A stretch of DNA of 64,000 nt from Janthinobacterium sp. 61 (GTDB taxonomy: Bacteria; Pseudomonadota; Gammaproteobacteria; Burkholderiales; Burkholderiaceae_D), in NCBI RefSeq assembly GCF_002846335.1, contig NZ_PJMQ01000001.1:5580001-5644000 (forward strand). Reading direction: 5' to 3'. Made by a program: the position numbers and the translations under genes. The notes beneath the pieces were generated by a model that saw nothing but the letters and a program-made list of their open reading frames with translations, made no database searches and had not been told where the DNA came from. Numbering within the stretch: the stretch's first letter is position 1; each line of letters opens with the position of its first letter. Positions 6,556 through 14,630 of this stretch are shown here, piece by piece.

Positions 6556-8136
6556 TCAGAACTGGTTCATGGTGTTGTCTTTGCCAGCCGCCTTCAACGC
6601 CGCTTCGCCGCTGAAGTAATCCTTGTGATCGTCGCCGATGTCCGAGCCGGACATGTTTTGATGTTTCACGCAGGCGATGCCCTGGCGGATTTCCTTGCGC
6701 TGCACGCCGGCCACGTAGCCCAGCATGCCTTGGTCGCCGAAGTATTCCTTGGCCAGGTTGTCGGTCGACAAGGCGGCCGTGTGGTAGGTTGGCAGGGTGA
6801 TCAGGTGATGGAAGATGCCGGCTTCGCGGGCCGAGTCGGCCTGGAAGGTGCGGATTTTCTCGTCGGCCGTGATCGCCAGTTCCGTCTGGTCGTATTCCAC
6901 GCTCATCAGCTGGGTGCGTTCGTAGGCGGACACGTCCTTGCCGTCGGCCTTCATGATGTCATACACCTGCTGGCGGAAGTTCAGGGTCCAGTTGAACGAT
7001 GGGCTGTTGTTGTACACCAGCTTGGCGTTCGGGATGACCTTGCGGATTTCGCTGACCATGCCGCCGATTTGCGCGATATGTGGTTTTTCCGTTTCGATCC
7101 ACAGCAGGTCGGCGCCGTTTTGCAGCGAGGTGATGCAGTCGAGCACGCAACGCTCTTCGCCGGAACCGGCGCGGAACTGGAACAGGTTGCTCGGCAGGCG
7201 TTTTGGACGCAGCAGCTTGCCTTCGCGCTTGATGATGACGTCGCCGTTGCCCAGCGCATCGGCCGACACTTCTTCGCAGTCGAGGAAGGCGTTGTATTGG
7301 TCGCCCAGGTCACCTGGTTCATTGGTGACGGCGATCTGCTTGGTCAGGCCGGCGCCCAGCGAATCGGTGCGGGCGACGATGATGCCGTCGTCCACGCCCA
7401 GTTCCAAAAAGGCGTAGCGGATAGCGCGGATCTTGGCCAGGAAGTCTTCATGTGGCACCGTGACTTTACCGTCCTGGTGGCCGCATTGTTTCTCGTCGGA
7501 CACCTGGTTCTCGATCTGGATGCAGCAGGCGCCCGCTTCGATGAACTGTTTTGCCAGCAAATAGGTCGCTTCGGCATTGCCGAAACCGGCGTCGATGTCG
7601 GCGATGATGGGCACGACGTGGGTCACGTGGCCGTCGATCTTGGCCTGAATCGCTTGCTTCTCAGCACCTTGGGCCGCGTCCAGCTGGCGGAAGAGGCCGC
7701 CCAGTTCGCGGGCATCGGCCTGGCGCAGGAAGGTGTACAGCTCGCGGATCAGGCTGGTGACGGCGGTTTTTTCATGCATCGACTGGTCTGGCAGCGGGCC
7801 GAACTCGGAGCGCAGTGCGGCGACCATCCAGCCGGACAGGTAGAGGTAGCGGCGGTCGGTGCTGTTGAAGTGCTTCTTGATCGAGATCATCTTCTGTTGA
7901 CCGATGAAACCATGCCAGCAACCGAGCGACTGGGTGTACTTGGATGGATCCGCATCGTAGGCAGCCATGTCGTTACGCATGATTTTGGCCGTGTAGCGGG
8001 CAATGTCCAGGCCGGTCTTGAACTTGTTCTGGGCGCGCATGCGGGCGGCGGACTCGGGATTGATGGCGTTCCAGGCGCTGCCTTGTTGCTCTTTCAAACC
8101 AGCAACAGCTTTGATGTCGTCTTGATATTGGGACAT
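6556..8136 (-). CDS. aceA: Isocitrate lyase
   Basis: A 526-residue enzyme that splits isocitrate to glyoxylate and succinate, the first step of the glyoxylate shunt used for growth on acetate or fatty acids. The length fits the long isocitrate lyase type of Pseudomonas and Burkholderiales rather than the 430-residue E. coli type. The active-site signature is KQCGHQ (canonical KKCGH), with other conserved blocks SLGCWHGFIGQQ, VPIIADIDAGFGN, IVARTDSLGA and LVYNNSPSFNW. A strong terminator follows the stop. The 370-bp upstream region contains a perfect palindrome and a duplicated motif that look like operators. Malate synthase is not in the window. Confidence 0.97.
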   Translation of the reverse strand: MSQYQDDIKAVAGLKEQQGSAWNAINPESAARMRAQNKFKTGLDIARYTAKIMRNDMAAYDADPSKYTQSLGCWHGFIGQQKMISIKKHFNSTDRRYLYLSGWMVAALRSEFGPLPDQSMHEKTAVTSLIRELYTFLRQADARELGGLFRQLDAAQGAEKQAIQAKIDGHVTHVVPIIADIDAGFGNAEATYLLAKQFIEAGACCIQIENQVSDEKQCGHQDGKVTVPHEDFLAKIRAIRYAFLELGVDDGIIVARTDSLGAGLTKQIAVTNEPGDLGDQYNAFLDCEEVSADALGNGDVIIKREGKLLRPKRLPSNLFQFRAGSGEERCVLDCITSLQNGADLLWIETEKPHIAQIGGMVSEIRKVIPNAKLVYNNSPSFNWTLNFRQQVYDIMKADGKDVSAYERTQLMSVEYDQTELAITADEKIRTFQADSAREAGIFHHLITLPTYHTAALSTDNLAKEYFGDQGMLGYVAGVQRKEIRQGIACVKHQNMSGSDIGDDHKDYFSGEAALKAAGKDNTMNQF

Positions 8137-8249
8137 GTGAATCTCCTAAAAAGAAAAGCTATGTTTGAGAAAATCGCCGAGTGCGCCACAACGTCTTGTC
8201 GAAGCAAACTGCATGACTAAATAGTAGGCCGATTCGCGCCGATGTTCAA

Positions 8250-8263
8250 GTCTTATATAAGAC
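8250..8263. promoter_or_regulatory. Perfect 14-bp palindrome upstream of aceA
   Basis: GTCTTATATAAGAC is its own reverse complement and lies 114 bp upstream of the aceA start. It is a strong candidate operator for a dimeric repressor of the GntR or similar type. The regulator is not encoded nearby. Confidence 0.6.
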
Positions 8264-8316
8264 ATATAACTTAAATTTAATCGTTGTTTTTCAACGGCTT
8301 AATTATAATTTTTCAG

Positions 8317-8399
8317 GATGTGAAATGAATTTTCAAAAAGTGAGAGCATTTATTGTTGAGCCTGCTGTTTGAAATTTCGCGATGTGAAACGCCTTTTCA
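8317..8399. promoter_or_regulatory. Duplicated 19-bp motif upstream of aceA
   Basis: GATGTGAAAtgaaTTTTCA (8317-8335) and GATGTGAAAcgccTTTTCA (8381-8399) are identical outside the central four bases and begin 64 bp apart. Each contains the inverted arms TGAAA and TTTCA, so each can bind a dimer. The 64-bp spacing is close to six helical turns. Confidence 0.55.
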
Positions 8400-8430
8400 G
8401 AATTTGGTGCAGCGCGACAAATCGGGGCAA

Positions 8431-8452
8431 AAAAAACCACCCGAAGGTGGTG
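8431..8452 (-). terminator. Minus-strand terminator between SUKH gene and aceA
   Basis: On the minus strand ACCACC, a TTCG loop, GGTGGT and at least seven T form a textbook terminator. The nearest minus-strand gene upstream is the MFS gene at 8992-10296, with the plus-strand SUKH gene in between. Confidence 0.75.
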
Positions 8453-8506
8453 CAGAAGCAATTTTGTTTTAATATCATGTTCCGATTGTGAAAGGTAAAG
8501 TCAGCA

Positions 8507-8938
8507 ATGCAGATGAACGGTATGGATTTACCCGTCGAGTATGTTGCTTTTGCAGCAAGGTATCGGGACGCGGAAGGATTCTGTAATTTGAGACTGAAGG
8601 AAGAGCTCGATTCTTTCGGTAACGTCTTGCAGACGGAATTGGCTCACATCTATATGGATGTCGTCGAATTGAGTGCCCAGACAGCGAAGCTTGGCGTGTG
8701 TTTCGTAGGTGATGGCTGCTATGGGGAGCCTGGAAGTGTCAGTGCTGAGCCGGGAGCCATGCCGGACATTATTGATTTTACAGAAATCATCTGTTTCGGC
8801 ATGGCCGGTGACGGCAGTCCATTCTGTTTCGACTACAGGGGTGCCCGCAGCGCTCCCTCTGTCATCTTGTGGGACGATGACTACTGGCGAAAGATTGCAA
8901 ACTCCTTTGAAGACTTCCTGTTGCTATTTTCTAGATAG
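8507..8938 (+). CDS. SMI1/KNR4 (SUKH)-family protein
   Basis: A 143-residue soluble protein. Its second half matches the SUKH fold: a strand of the type IIDFTEIICFGMAGDG, then PFCFDYRG, then SVILWDDDYWRKIANSFEDFL, which is the family's hallmark Asp/Trp-rich end leading into a helix that usually carries F-x-x-F/L. SUKH proteins act as immunity proteins for nuclease or ADP-ribosylating toxins in contact-dependent systems. No toxin gene is adjacent, so the target is unknown. The gene lies antisense between the MFS gene and a minus-strand terminator, and is less GC-rich than its neighbours, suggesting a later insertion. Confidence 0.75.
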   Translation: MQMNGMDLPVEYVAFAARYRDAEGFCNLRLKEELDSFGNVLQTELAHIYMDVVELSAQTAKLGVCFVGDGCYGEPGSVSAEPGAMPDIIDFTEIICFGMAGDGSPFCFDYRGARSAPSVILWDDDYWRKIANSFEDFLLLFSR

Positions 8939-8955
8939 CTTACCGGGGCAGTTAC

Positions 8956-8986
8956 CGCAGCGCACGAGGCAAGCCCGTGCGCTGCG
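8956..8986. terminator. 11-bp hairpin between convergent SUKH and MFS genes
   Basis: CGCAGCGCACG (8956-8966) pairs perfectly with CGTGCGCTGCG (8976-8986) around a 9-nt loop. It sits between the two convergent stop codons. It lacks a T-tract, so it may block or stabilise transcripts on both strands. Confidence 0.55.
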
Positions 8987-8991
8987 TGTAT

Positions 8992-10296
8992 CTAGCGTCC
9001 CACGGTCTGCCGCTGATCCTTGATGAACAGCGCCGTCAGCATGCCGACCACGCACACGCCGATCACGTAATAAGCGGGGCCCAGCACGTTGTTTTTCAGC
9101 ATCAGGGTCACGACCACGGGCGTCAGGCCGCCGAATATCGCATACGACAAGTTGTAGGAAAACGACAGTCCCGAGAAGCGCACCTGGGCCGGGAACGCTT
9201 GCACCAGCACATAAGGCACGGCGCCGACGACGCCGACGAACAGGCCTGTCATCGCGTACAGGGGCAGCAGCAGGTCGGGGCGGCTGCCGACGGTGGTGTA
9301 GAAGATATACGTGGAAATGGCCAGCAGCACGGAGCCGACGAAGATCACGCGCTTGCCGCCCAGGCGGTCGGCCAGCATGCCGGCGATGATGCAGCCGAAG
9401 GCCAGGCACAGGGTGGCCACGGTATTGGCCACCAGGGTGGTGCGCGGGGCGATGTGGTGGATCTTTTGCAGCAGGGCCGGCGTCATCAAAATGACGACGA
9501 CGATGCCGGCCGACAGCATCCAGGTCAGCAGCATCGACACGGCGACGGCGCCGCGGTGGCTGCGCAGCACGGATTTCAGCGGCATTTCCGTGGACAGTGC
9601 CTTGCGCTGCTGCATTTCCGCAAAGACGGGGGTTTCATGCAGCCAGCGGCGCAAATACATCGCGCCGAAGCCAAAGATGCCACCCAGCAAGAACGGATAG
9701 CGCCAGGCGCCTTCGGTGATTTCTTGCGGTGTGTAGACGGTATTCAAACCCGTCGCCACGAGCGAACCGAGCAGGATGCCCACCGTCAGGCCGGCCGTCA
9801 GCACGCCGCAGGCAAAGCCCGTGAAACGGCTGGGCACGTGTTCGGAGACAAACACCCAGGCACCCGGCACTTCGCCACCCACGGCCGCGCCCTGGAAGAC
9901 GCGCATCAAGAGCAAGAGCAGCGGGGCGGCCAGGCCGATGGTGGCATAGGTGGGCAGCAGGCCGATCAGCAGGGTCGGCACGGCCATCATCAGGATGGAG
10001 AGGGTGAACATGCGCTTGCGGCCCAGCAAGTCGCCGAAGTGGGCCATGACGATGCCGCCCAAAGGACGCACCACGTAGCCGGCGGCGAAGATGCCGAAGG
10101 TTTGCAGCAGACGCAGCCATTCCGGCATTTCCGGCGGGAAGAACAGCTGTCCGATGGCGTTGGCAAAGAAGACGAAGATAATGAAATCGTAGAATTCCAG
10201 CGCGCCGCCCAAGGCGGCCAGCGACAGGGTCTTATAGTCTTGTTTGGTGAGGGGACGGCTTGCGGCGTTGATTGCGGCGGTGTTGGAAGTAGGCAT
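8992..10296 (-). CDS. MFS transporter, metabolite:H+ symporter (MHS) type
   Basis: A 434-residue inner-membrane protein with 12 predicted helices. The N-terminal block ALGGALEFYDFIIFVFFANAIGQLFFP is typical of the MHS group that includes ProP, ShiA and KgtP. The loop 2-3 signature is GDLLGRKRMF, and RVFQGAAVGGEVPGAWVFVSEH is the conserved helix-4/5 region. Members import organic acids, osmolytes or shikimate with protons, and the substrate cannot be read from the sequence. The gene is monocistronic, with a divergent SDR gene 150 bp upstream and a convergent SUKH gene downstream. Confidence 0.88.
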   Translation of the reverse strand: MPTSNTAAINAASRPLTKQDYKTLSLAALGGALEFYDFIIFVFFANAIGQLFFPPEMPEWLRLLQTFGIFAAGYVVRPLGGIVMAHFGDLLGRKRMFTLSILMMAVPTLLIGLLPTYATIGLAAPLLLLLMRVFQGAAVGGEVPGAWVFVSEHVPSRFTGFACGVLTAGLTVGILLGSLVATGLNTVYTPQEITEGAWRYPFLLGGIFGFGAMYLRRWLHETPVFAEMQQRKALSTEMPLKSVLRSHRGAVAVSMLLTWMLSAGIVVVILMTPALLQKIHHIAPRTTLVANTVATLCLAFGCIIAGMLADRLGGKRVIFVGSVLLAISTYIFYTTVGSRPDLLLPLYAMTGLFVGVVGAVPYVLVQAFPAQVRFSGLSFSYNLSYAIFGGLTPVVVTLMLKNNVLGPAYYVIGVCVVGMLTALFIKDQRQTVGR

Positions 10297-10447
10297 GTGT
10301 CTCGTTCTTGTGTGTTATCGGAGATTGCCAGACCTAGCATACGCATTTCCGCCGTGCGAGTAAACGCGTGGGGATGGGCAGTCGCCTCAGCTGTGCTTAA
10401 TACAACGCCGCTATCATCAGCGTTGACTTCATTGGAAAGGACACAGT

Positions 10448-11164
10448 ATGCACATCATGATCGTGGGCGCCAGCCGTGGCCTGGGACGCGCGCTGGTGGA
10501 CGGTTTGCTCGCTGACGGGCATGCCGTCATCGGCGTATCGCGCCAGCAACCCGCCGACTTGCCTGCCGGCCAGGGCACACAGCTGCAATGGATTGCGGCG
10601 GACCTGGCCGCACCTGCCGAGGCTGTCGAACGCATCGCGCGTGATGCGCCGGCCGCGCTGGACGCGGTGATCTACAACCTGGGCGTATGGGAAGAAAAGG
10701 CCTTCAGCGATGACTACGCTTTCCTCGGTGATGCAGACGACGCCATCGTCGACATGGTCAATACCAATATCACGGCGACCATCCTGCTGCTCAAGCGCCT
10801 GGTGCCTCGCTTGCTGGCCAGCAGCAAGCCGCAGCTGATACTCACGGGCTCCACTTCCGGCCTGCGCCAGAGCGGCCGCCCGGAAGTGACGTTCAGCGCC
10901 TCGAAATTTGCCCTGAACGGCATCGCCGATGCCTTGCGTGAAGGTTTCCGCGCGCAGGGGCTGGCCGTGACGGCGCTGCAGCTAGGCTACCTGAATACCT
11001 ATGACGACTTGTCGGTGCCGCTGGCGGATGCGGCGGCGCGGGGCGAGGGCGAGCTGATCCCCGTGCATGACGTCGTCGCCGTCGTGCGCATGCTGCTGAG
11101 CCTATCGCATGCCTCGTTCGTGCGCGAACTGGTGCTGCCGGCGCTGCGCGACGAGCGTTTCTAG
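10448..11164 (+). CDS. SDR-family oxidoreductase-like protein with Tyr-to-Phe at the active site
   Basis: A 238-residue Rossmann protein. The nucleotide-binding motif is GASRGLG (7-13), a conserved Asn lies in YNLG (N77), and a Ser in LTGSTSG marks the catalytic Ser region. The usual YxxxK reads F149-S-A-S-K153. The codon is TTC, so the catalytic Tyr has been replaced by Phe. Lys and Ser are kept, so cofactor binding probably survives while hydride-transfer chemistry would be impaired. It may act as a sensor or structural protein, or use another proton donor. The GGAAAGGA stretch upstream gives a good ribosome site. It is single, between the divergent MFS gene and a convergent unknown gene 4 bp away. 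Confidence 0.8.
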   Translation: MHIMIVGASRGLGRALVDGLLADGHAVIGVSRQQPADLPAGQGTQLQWIAADLAAPAEAVERIARDAPAALDAVIYNLGVWEEKAFSDDYAFLGDADDAIVDMVNTNITATILLLKRLVPRLLASSKPQLILTGSTSGLRQSGRPEVTFSASKFALNGIADALREGFRAQGLAVTALQLGYLNTYDDLSVPLADAAARGEGELIPVHDVVAVVRMLLSLSHASFVRELVLPALRDERF

Positions 11165-11167
11165 GCC

Positions 11168-11686
11168 TTAGGCGTCCGCGCCGTAGACCTCCGACCAGCC
11201 GAGACGCTCTTCCAGCCACTCGTCCGCTTCGGACGAGTCCATCTGCAGCAGCAGGGCGCCAAGGCGCAAGTTGCCCTTGGCGAGGGCCAGCACGGCAAAC
11301 ACGGATTCCAGCATGACGGGGTCAAGCTGGCCCTCCAGGTCGCGCGCGGCGATGGCGGGAAGCTGTGCCCAGGCTGCCTGGTAGCTGTCGGCCAGCCAGT
11401 CCGGCAGGGGCGGATTGTGCTTGCGGTGGCGCTCCAGCTCGATCAGGGCGATGAGCGCATAAAAATCTTCCTCGCGCGCGTCAGCGCCGCCCAGCAGGTG
11501 GACGAGCTGGGGTACGGCCGCATATGAGGCGACACCTACGTCGCCCTGGTGGTGCAGCTCTTCCCACAGTTCATGCCAGACGTCTTCGCCCGCCTGCATG
11601 GCCTTGAGCGCCTCTGCCACGTCGTAGGGCGTGCGGTAGCCGCCTTCCAGGGTAGGCCAGATGGGATCGTCGAGTGATAACAGCAT
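11168..11686 (-). CDS. Hypothetical protein, HEAT-like helical
   Basis: A 172-residue acidic, mostly helical soluble protein of unknown function. The start at 11686 follows AAGGAAACC on the minus strand. A longer frame to 11803 would overlap the upstream gene and adds a sequence of low-complexity character. The segment DVWHELWEELHHQGDVGVASYAAVPQLVHLL resembles a HEAT/ARM-type repeat as seen in some immunity-like proteins. It lies 40 bp downstream of the DUF1566-like gene and is probably cotranscribed with it. Confidence 0.6.
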   Translation of the reverse strand: MLLSLDDPIWPTLEGGYRTPYDVAEALKAMQAGEDVWHELWEELHHQGDVGVASYAAVPQLVHLLGGADAREEDFYALIALIELERHRKHNPPLPDWLADSYQAAWAQLPAIAARDLEGQLDPVMLESVFAVLALAKGNLRLGALLLQMDSSEADEWLEERLGWSEVYGADA

Positions 11687-11726
11687 TGGTTTCCTTGATG
11701 GGGCAGCTCGCGCGAGCAAACGCGCA

Positions 11727-12917
11727 CTATACAAGCACTCGGCGCACGCAGCGCGCGTAGCCGTCAAACTCGCGGGCGTTCTGATAGCTGACGCCCGTGT
11801 CAAAATCCTTGCACCACACTTCGTCCTCGATGTCGCCCGTCTCGCTAGACCAGTGCCAGTTGGGCCGGAACTCTTCTTTCAATGTCGCATACAGCAAGGT
11901 CTGCTCGCGCCGATCCGGCAAGCTGTGGCCCAGGCTGGCGGCCCAGTTTGATGCGGCTTGCCAGGTATGGCTCTCCAGCTCGCACTTGTCCGGCTGCAGC
12001 ACCAGGTGGTAATCGGGCGCGCCATCCCTGCCGAGAATCAGGCCGGCATAGCGTTCGCCCTGTTGCAGGGGAACGGGCGCGGCGGCCGATGGCGGCAGCG
12101 CGACCCGGCGCACGGCGCAGGCACGGCCCGAGTAGGTTTTGCGAAAGTTGTACTGGGTGCCGCTGTCGAAATCGTGGTTCCACGCCATGCGGGGCAGGAT
12201 GGCGTCCTCTTCCGGCGACCAGTACCAGGCATCCGGGAAGGCGTGGCCCAGGTTGGCGTGCAGCAAGGCCAGTTCGCTGCGCGTCGGCAGACAGGCGCCG
12301 CGCGCCGCAGCCCAGGCTAGAGCTGCCTGCCAGGGCAGGGCGTCGGCTTCGCCGGGTAGCAGGAACAACTGGTAACTGGGCGCGCCATTGTGGCCAGGCA
12401 TGATGCCCGCGTAGCGCTCGCCGGCGATGGCGCCCAGCACGCCGGGGCAATGATCGAGCCAGCCGTCGTCTTCTTCCTGTGCAATAAACGCCGCGATCAG
12501 CGCCCGATGCGCCGTCGGCGCGGCTGCCAGCAGAGTGTTGAAGCAGGTGATGGTCGAGGCCTTGGGCGTGCCCTCGCCGTTGGCGATGCCGACGAGAAAG
12601 TCACCGGCCCAGTCGGGCAGGGTGGCGATCAAACGCGGCAGTTCCTGGAGCAGGGCCGTGCAATACGCCGTTTCACCGAAGCGCCAGGCGGCGCGGTTGG
12701 CCGTCTGGTAGGCGCCGTAATCGTGCTCGGCTTGCACGGACTGAATAATGGCCAGCGCGTACTGCGTGCCTTCCATGCCGGTCAGCGCATCGAGCATGGC
12801 GCAGTAGCGCTGGAAGCGCCGCTGGGCTTCATCGGGCGGCGTGGTGCTGTCGTCATCCTGGACGATGTTGCCCACAATTAAAAGTTCGGCTTTCCAGAGT
12901 TCAAAGGCGGTTGGCAT
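11727..12917 (-). CDS. Protein with immunity-like N-terminus and two DUF1566-like repeats
   Basis: A 396-residue soluble protein. Residues 1-165 form a helical domain (with QAEHDYGAYQTANRAAWRF) that resembles small immunity-type proteins, though I cannot name the family. Then come two copies of a roughly 100-residue module. Each starts GERYAG, has a Gln-Ala-Ala-x-x-Trp-Ala helix, a Leu-Pro-x-Arg segment, a Trp-x-W/Ser block and the ending DFDSGTQYN or DFDTGVSYQ, then C(A/V)RRV. This matches DUF1566 (Lcl C-terminal, lectin-like) domains. The two copies probably arose by internal duplication. Function is unknown. A ligand-binding or immunity role is inferred only from domain type. Confidence 0.6.
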   Translation of the reverse strand: MPTAFELWKAELLIVGNIVQDDDSTTPPDEAQRRFQRYCAMLDALTGMEGTQYALAIIQSVQAEHDYGAYQTANRAAWRFGETAYCTALLQELPRLIATLPDWAGDFLVGIANGEGTPKASTITCFNTLLAAAPTAHRALIAAFIAQEEDDGWLDHCPGVLGAIAGERYAGIMPGHNGAPSYQLFLLPGEADALPWQAALAWAAARGACLPTRSELALLHANLGHAFPDAWYWSPEEDAILPRMAWNHDFDSGTQYNFRKTYSGRACAVRRVALPPSAAAPVPLQQGERYAGLILGRDGAPDYHLVLQPDKCELESHTWQAASNWAASLGHSLPDRREQTLLYATLKEEFRPNWHWSSETGDIEDEVWCKDFDTGVSYQNAREFDGYARCVRRVLV

Positions 12918-13047
12918 GGCTGTGGCTGGCGAGAGTGGCGGCGGACGTGATTATGCCCGGCTCATTGGTGTTTCAGCGCGACGATTGAACATGCTAGAGT
13001 CCGCCGTTGCCGCCACCCCGGCGCGGCCTTGCCTGGATTGTTGACCG

Positions 13048-13482
13048 ATGCCCACCTGGACTTCCCCGCCACAACTCGTCGCCCTTGCCGCTTTCTATGC
13101 GCAGGCGCAAGCCCATCCGGAAACGCTCAGTGATGCTGTCTTCCTGGAAAACGTGAAAAACGCCCACTGGCCCACCAATTGCTGGAGTTATGCGGAAGCG
13201 TCGTTCGCCATCATCGCGCCCGCCTGCCTGCTGCGTCCGCATCTGACCGCCGAGCTGATCGCCTTGCCCATCGATGCCATGATCGCGGGCGGCCTGGAAG
13301 ATGCGGGGCAAGTCATCGCAATCGGCCTGGACTGCGCTACGCGCATCGCGCCGTATGTGGAACCGAGCGAGGAAGGCAGGCGCTGGCTGACGCAGGTGTG
13401 GCCGACCCTGGGCGAGATGGTCGGGGCGGTGTTCCGGGCCAGGCTGCAATTGGCGCTGGCCGATGACGATGATGATGAATAA
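13048..13482 (+). CDS. Hypothetical protein with acidic tail
   Basis: A 144-residue soluble protein without signal peptide. It is mostly helical, with a Trp-rich centre (HWPTNCWSYAE) and a C-terminal tail ending in five Asp and one Glu. I do not recognise the family. The gene is divergent from the DUF1566-like gene and stands 83 bp before the MarR-GNAT gene. The amino-acid composition and GC-rich third positions match real genes of the flank, so I call it coding. Confidence 0.5.
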   Translation: MPTWTSPPQLVALAAFYAQAQAHPETLSDAVFLENVKNAHWPTNCWSYAEASFAIIAPACLLRPHLTAELIALPIDAMIAGGLEDAGQVIAIGLDCATRIAPYVEPSEEGRRWLTQVWPTLGEMVGAVFRARLQLALADDDDDE

Positions 13483-13521
13483 GCGATCAACAAGCGCTGA
13501 CGCTTGACACTGAAAGTTTGT

Positions 13522-13541
13522 TTACGTTAGGGTATACGTAA
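13522..13541. promoter_or_regulatory. Inverted repeat before the MarR-GNAT gene, candidate operator
   Basis: TTACGT (13522-13527) and ACGTAA (13536-13541) form an inverted repeat with an 8-bp spacer, 25 bp before the start codon at 13566. Size and location fit autoregulation by the MarR domain encoded downstream. Confidence 0.5.
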
Positions 13542-13565
13542 CTACTTACATATATCCTGTCAAAC

Positions 13566-14522
13566 ATGTCTTCCAACCTGCAAACCTACGGCTCCCTGAT
13601 GCTGGGCAGCCGACTGCGCCGTCTTTCCGATCAACTGTATGCGGGCGTCGATACCAGCTATCTGGCGGCCGGCGTCGAGCTGAGCTCGCGCTGTTTCCCC
13701 TTGTTATTGCTGCTGCGCGACAACGGCCCCACGGCGATCACGGCCCTGGCCGCGCAAATCGGCCAGACGCACCCGGTGGTGGTGCAGCTGGGGCGCAAGC
13801 TGCTCGATGCCGGTGTGGTGGTGGAGATGCCGGACGCCAAGGATGAGCGGCGCCGCCTGCTGGCGCTGTCCGACGCCGGGCAAGCCTTGCTGCGCAATAT
13901 GGCACCCCTGTGGGACGATGTGCGCGCCGCCGTCGATGTGGTATTCGAGCAAGGCACGCCGCAGCTGATGGCCAGCCTGGACCGGGCGGAGGCGCGCTTG
14001 CAGTCGCAAGGCTTTGGCGAGACGATCGCCGCTTGCCGGCGCCAGCGCGAGCGGGCCGCCGTGGAAATCATCGATTACGCCGCGCCCTACGCGGCGGACT
14101 TCAAGCGCCTGAATATCGAATGGCTGGAACGCTATTTCTATGTCGAGGCGCTCGACGACAAAGTGCTGTCCGATCCGCAGCGCTCGATACTTGACGATGG
14201 CGGGCAGATCTTCCTCGCGCGCCTCGATGGAAAAATCGTGGGCACCTGCGCCCTGATCCGCGCTGGCGATGCCAGCATCGAGCTGTCGAAGATGGCTGTC
14301 ACGCCAGCATGCCAGGGCCTGGGCATCGCGCGCCGCCTGATCGAGCGGGCCTTCGATGCTTTCGAAGCCAGCGGTGCGCAACTGCTGTTCCTGGAGTCGA
14401 ACAGCAAGCTGGCGCCCGCCATCCGCCTGTATGAAAGCAGCGGCTTTCAGCACGTGGCGCGGCCCGCCGGCGACGCGCATTACCAGCGCGCCGACGTCTA
14501 CATGGAGTGGCAGGGTCGGTAG
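13566..14522 (+). CDS. MarR-type regulator fused to a GNAT acetyltransferase
   Basis: A 318-residue fusion. Residues 1-150 are a MarR-like winged helix, with the recognition region ALAAQIGQTHPVVVQLGRKLLDAGVVV and a wing containing PDAKDERRRLLALSDAG. Residues about 160-318 are a GNAT domain, with the acetyl-CoA loop LGIARR in the run CQGLGIARRLIERA and the downstream FLESNSKLAPAIRLYESSGF block. Such fusions sense a small molecule and may acetylate it or a protein. A candidate operator lies just upstream. The start follows the operator region with a weak Shine-Dalgarno sequence. A TetR gene follows after 108 bp but probably has its own promoter. Confidence 0.85.
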   Translation: MSSNLQTYGSLMLGSRLRRLSDQLYAGVDTSYLAAGVELSSRCFPLLLLLRDNGPTAITALAAQIGQTHPVVVQLGRKLLDAGVVVEMPDAKDERRRLLALSDAGQALLRNMAPLWDDVRAAVDVVFEQGTPQLMASLDRAEARLQSQGFGETIAACRRQRERAAVEIIDYAAPYAADFKRLNIEWLERYFYVEALDDKVLSDPQRSILDDGGQIFLARLDGKIVGTCALIRAGDASIELSKMAVTPACQGLGIARRLIERAFDAFEASGAQLLFLESNSKLAPAIRLYESSGFQHVARPAGDAHYQRADVYMEWQGR

Positions 14523-14630
14523 CACACGCCGGGGCGCCACGCGGCGCTCCCCATCGGCCGTCTCACGCGTTACAATACGCGCACCCAATAACGGAACCAC
14601 GGTTCCACTATCGAGAGACGCCGACGCCGC

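Larger units (their letters stand above)
8137..8506. promoter_or_regulatory. Control region upstream of aceA
   Basis: This AT-rich stretch has no ORF of note. From left to right it holds a perfect 14-bp palindrome (8250-8263), two copies of a 19-bp motif (8317-8335 and 8381-8399) and a minus-strand terminator (8431-8452) that would shield aceA from read-through. The density of sites suggests control by more than one regulator. Confidence 0.6.

Noticed and set aside
6427..8220. A 597-codon plus-strand ORF antisense to aceA
   Set aside because: It is the mirror of a GC-rich conserved gene, contains no recognisable domain and its residues are those expected from reading aceA codons in reverse.
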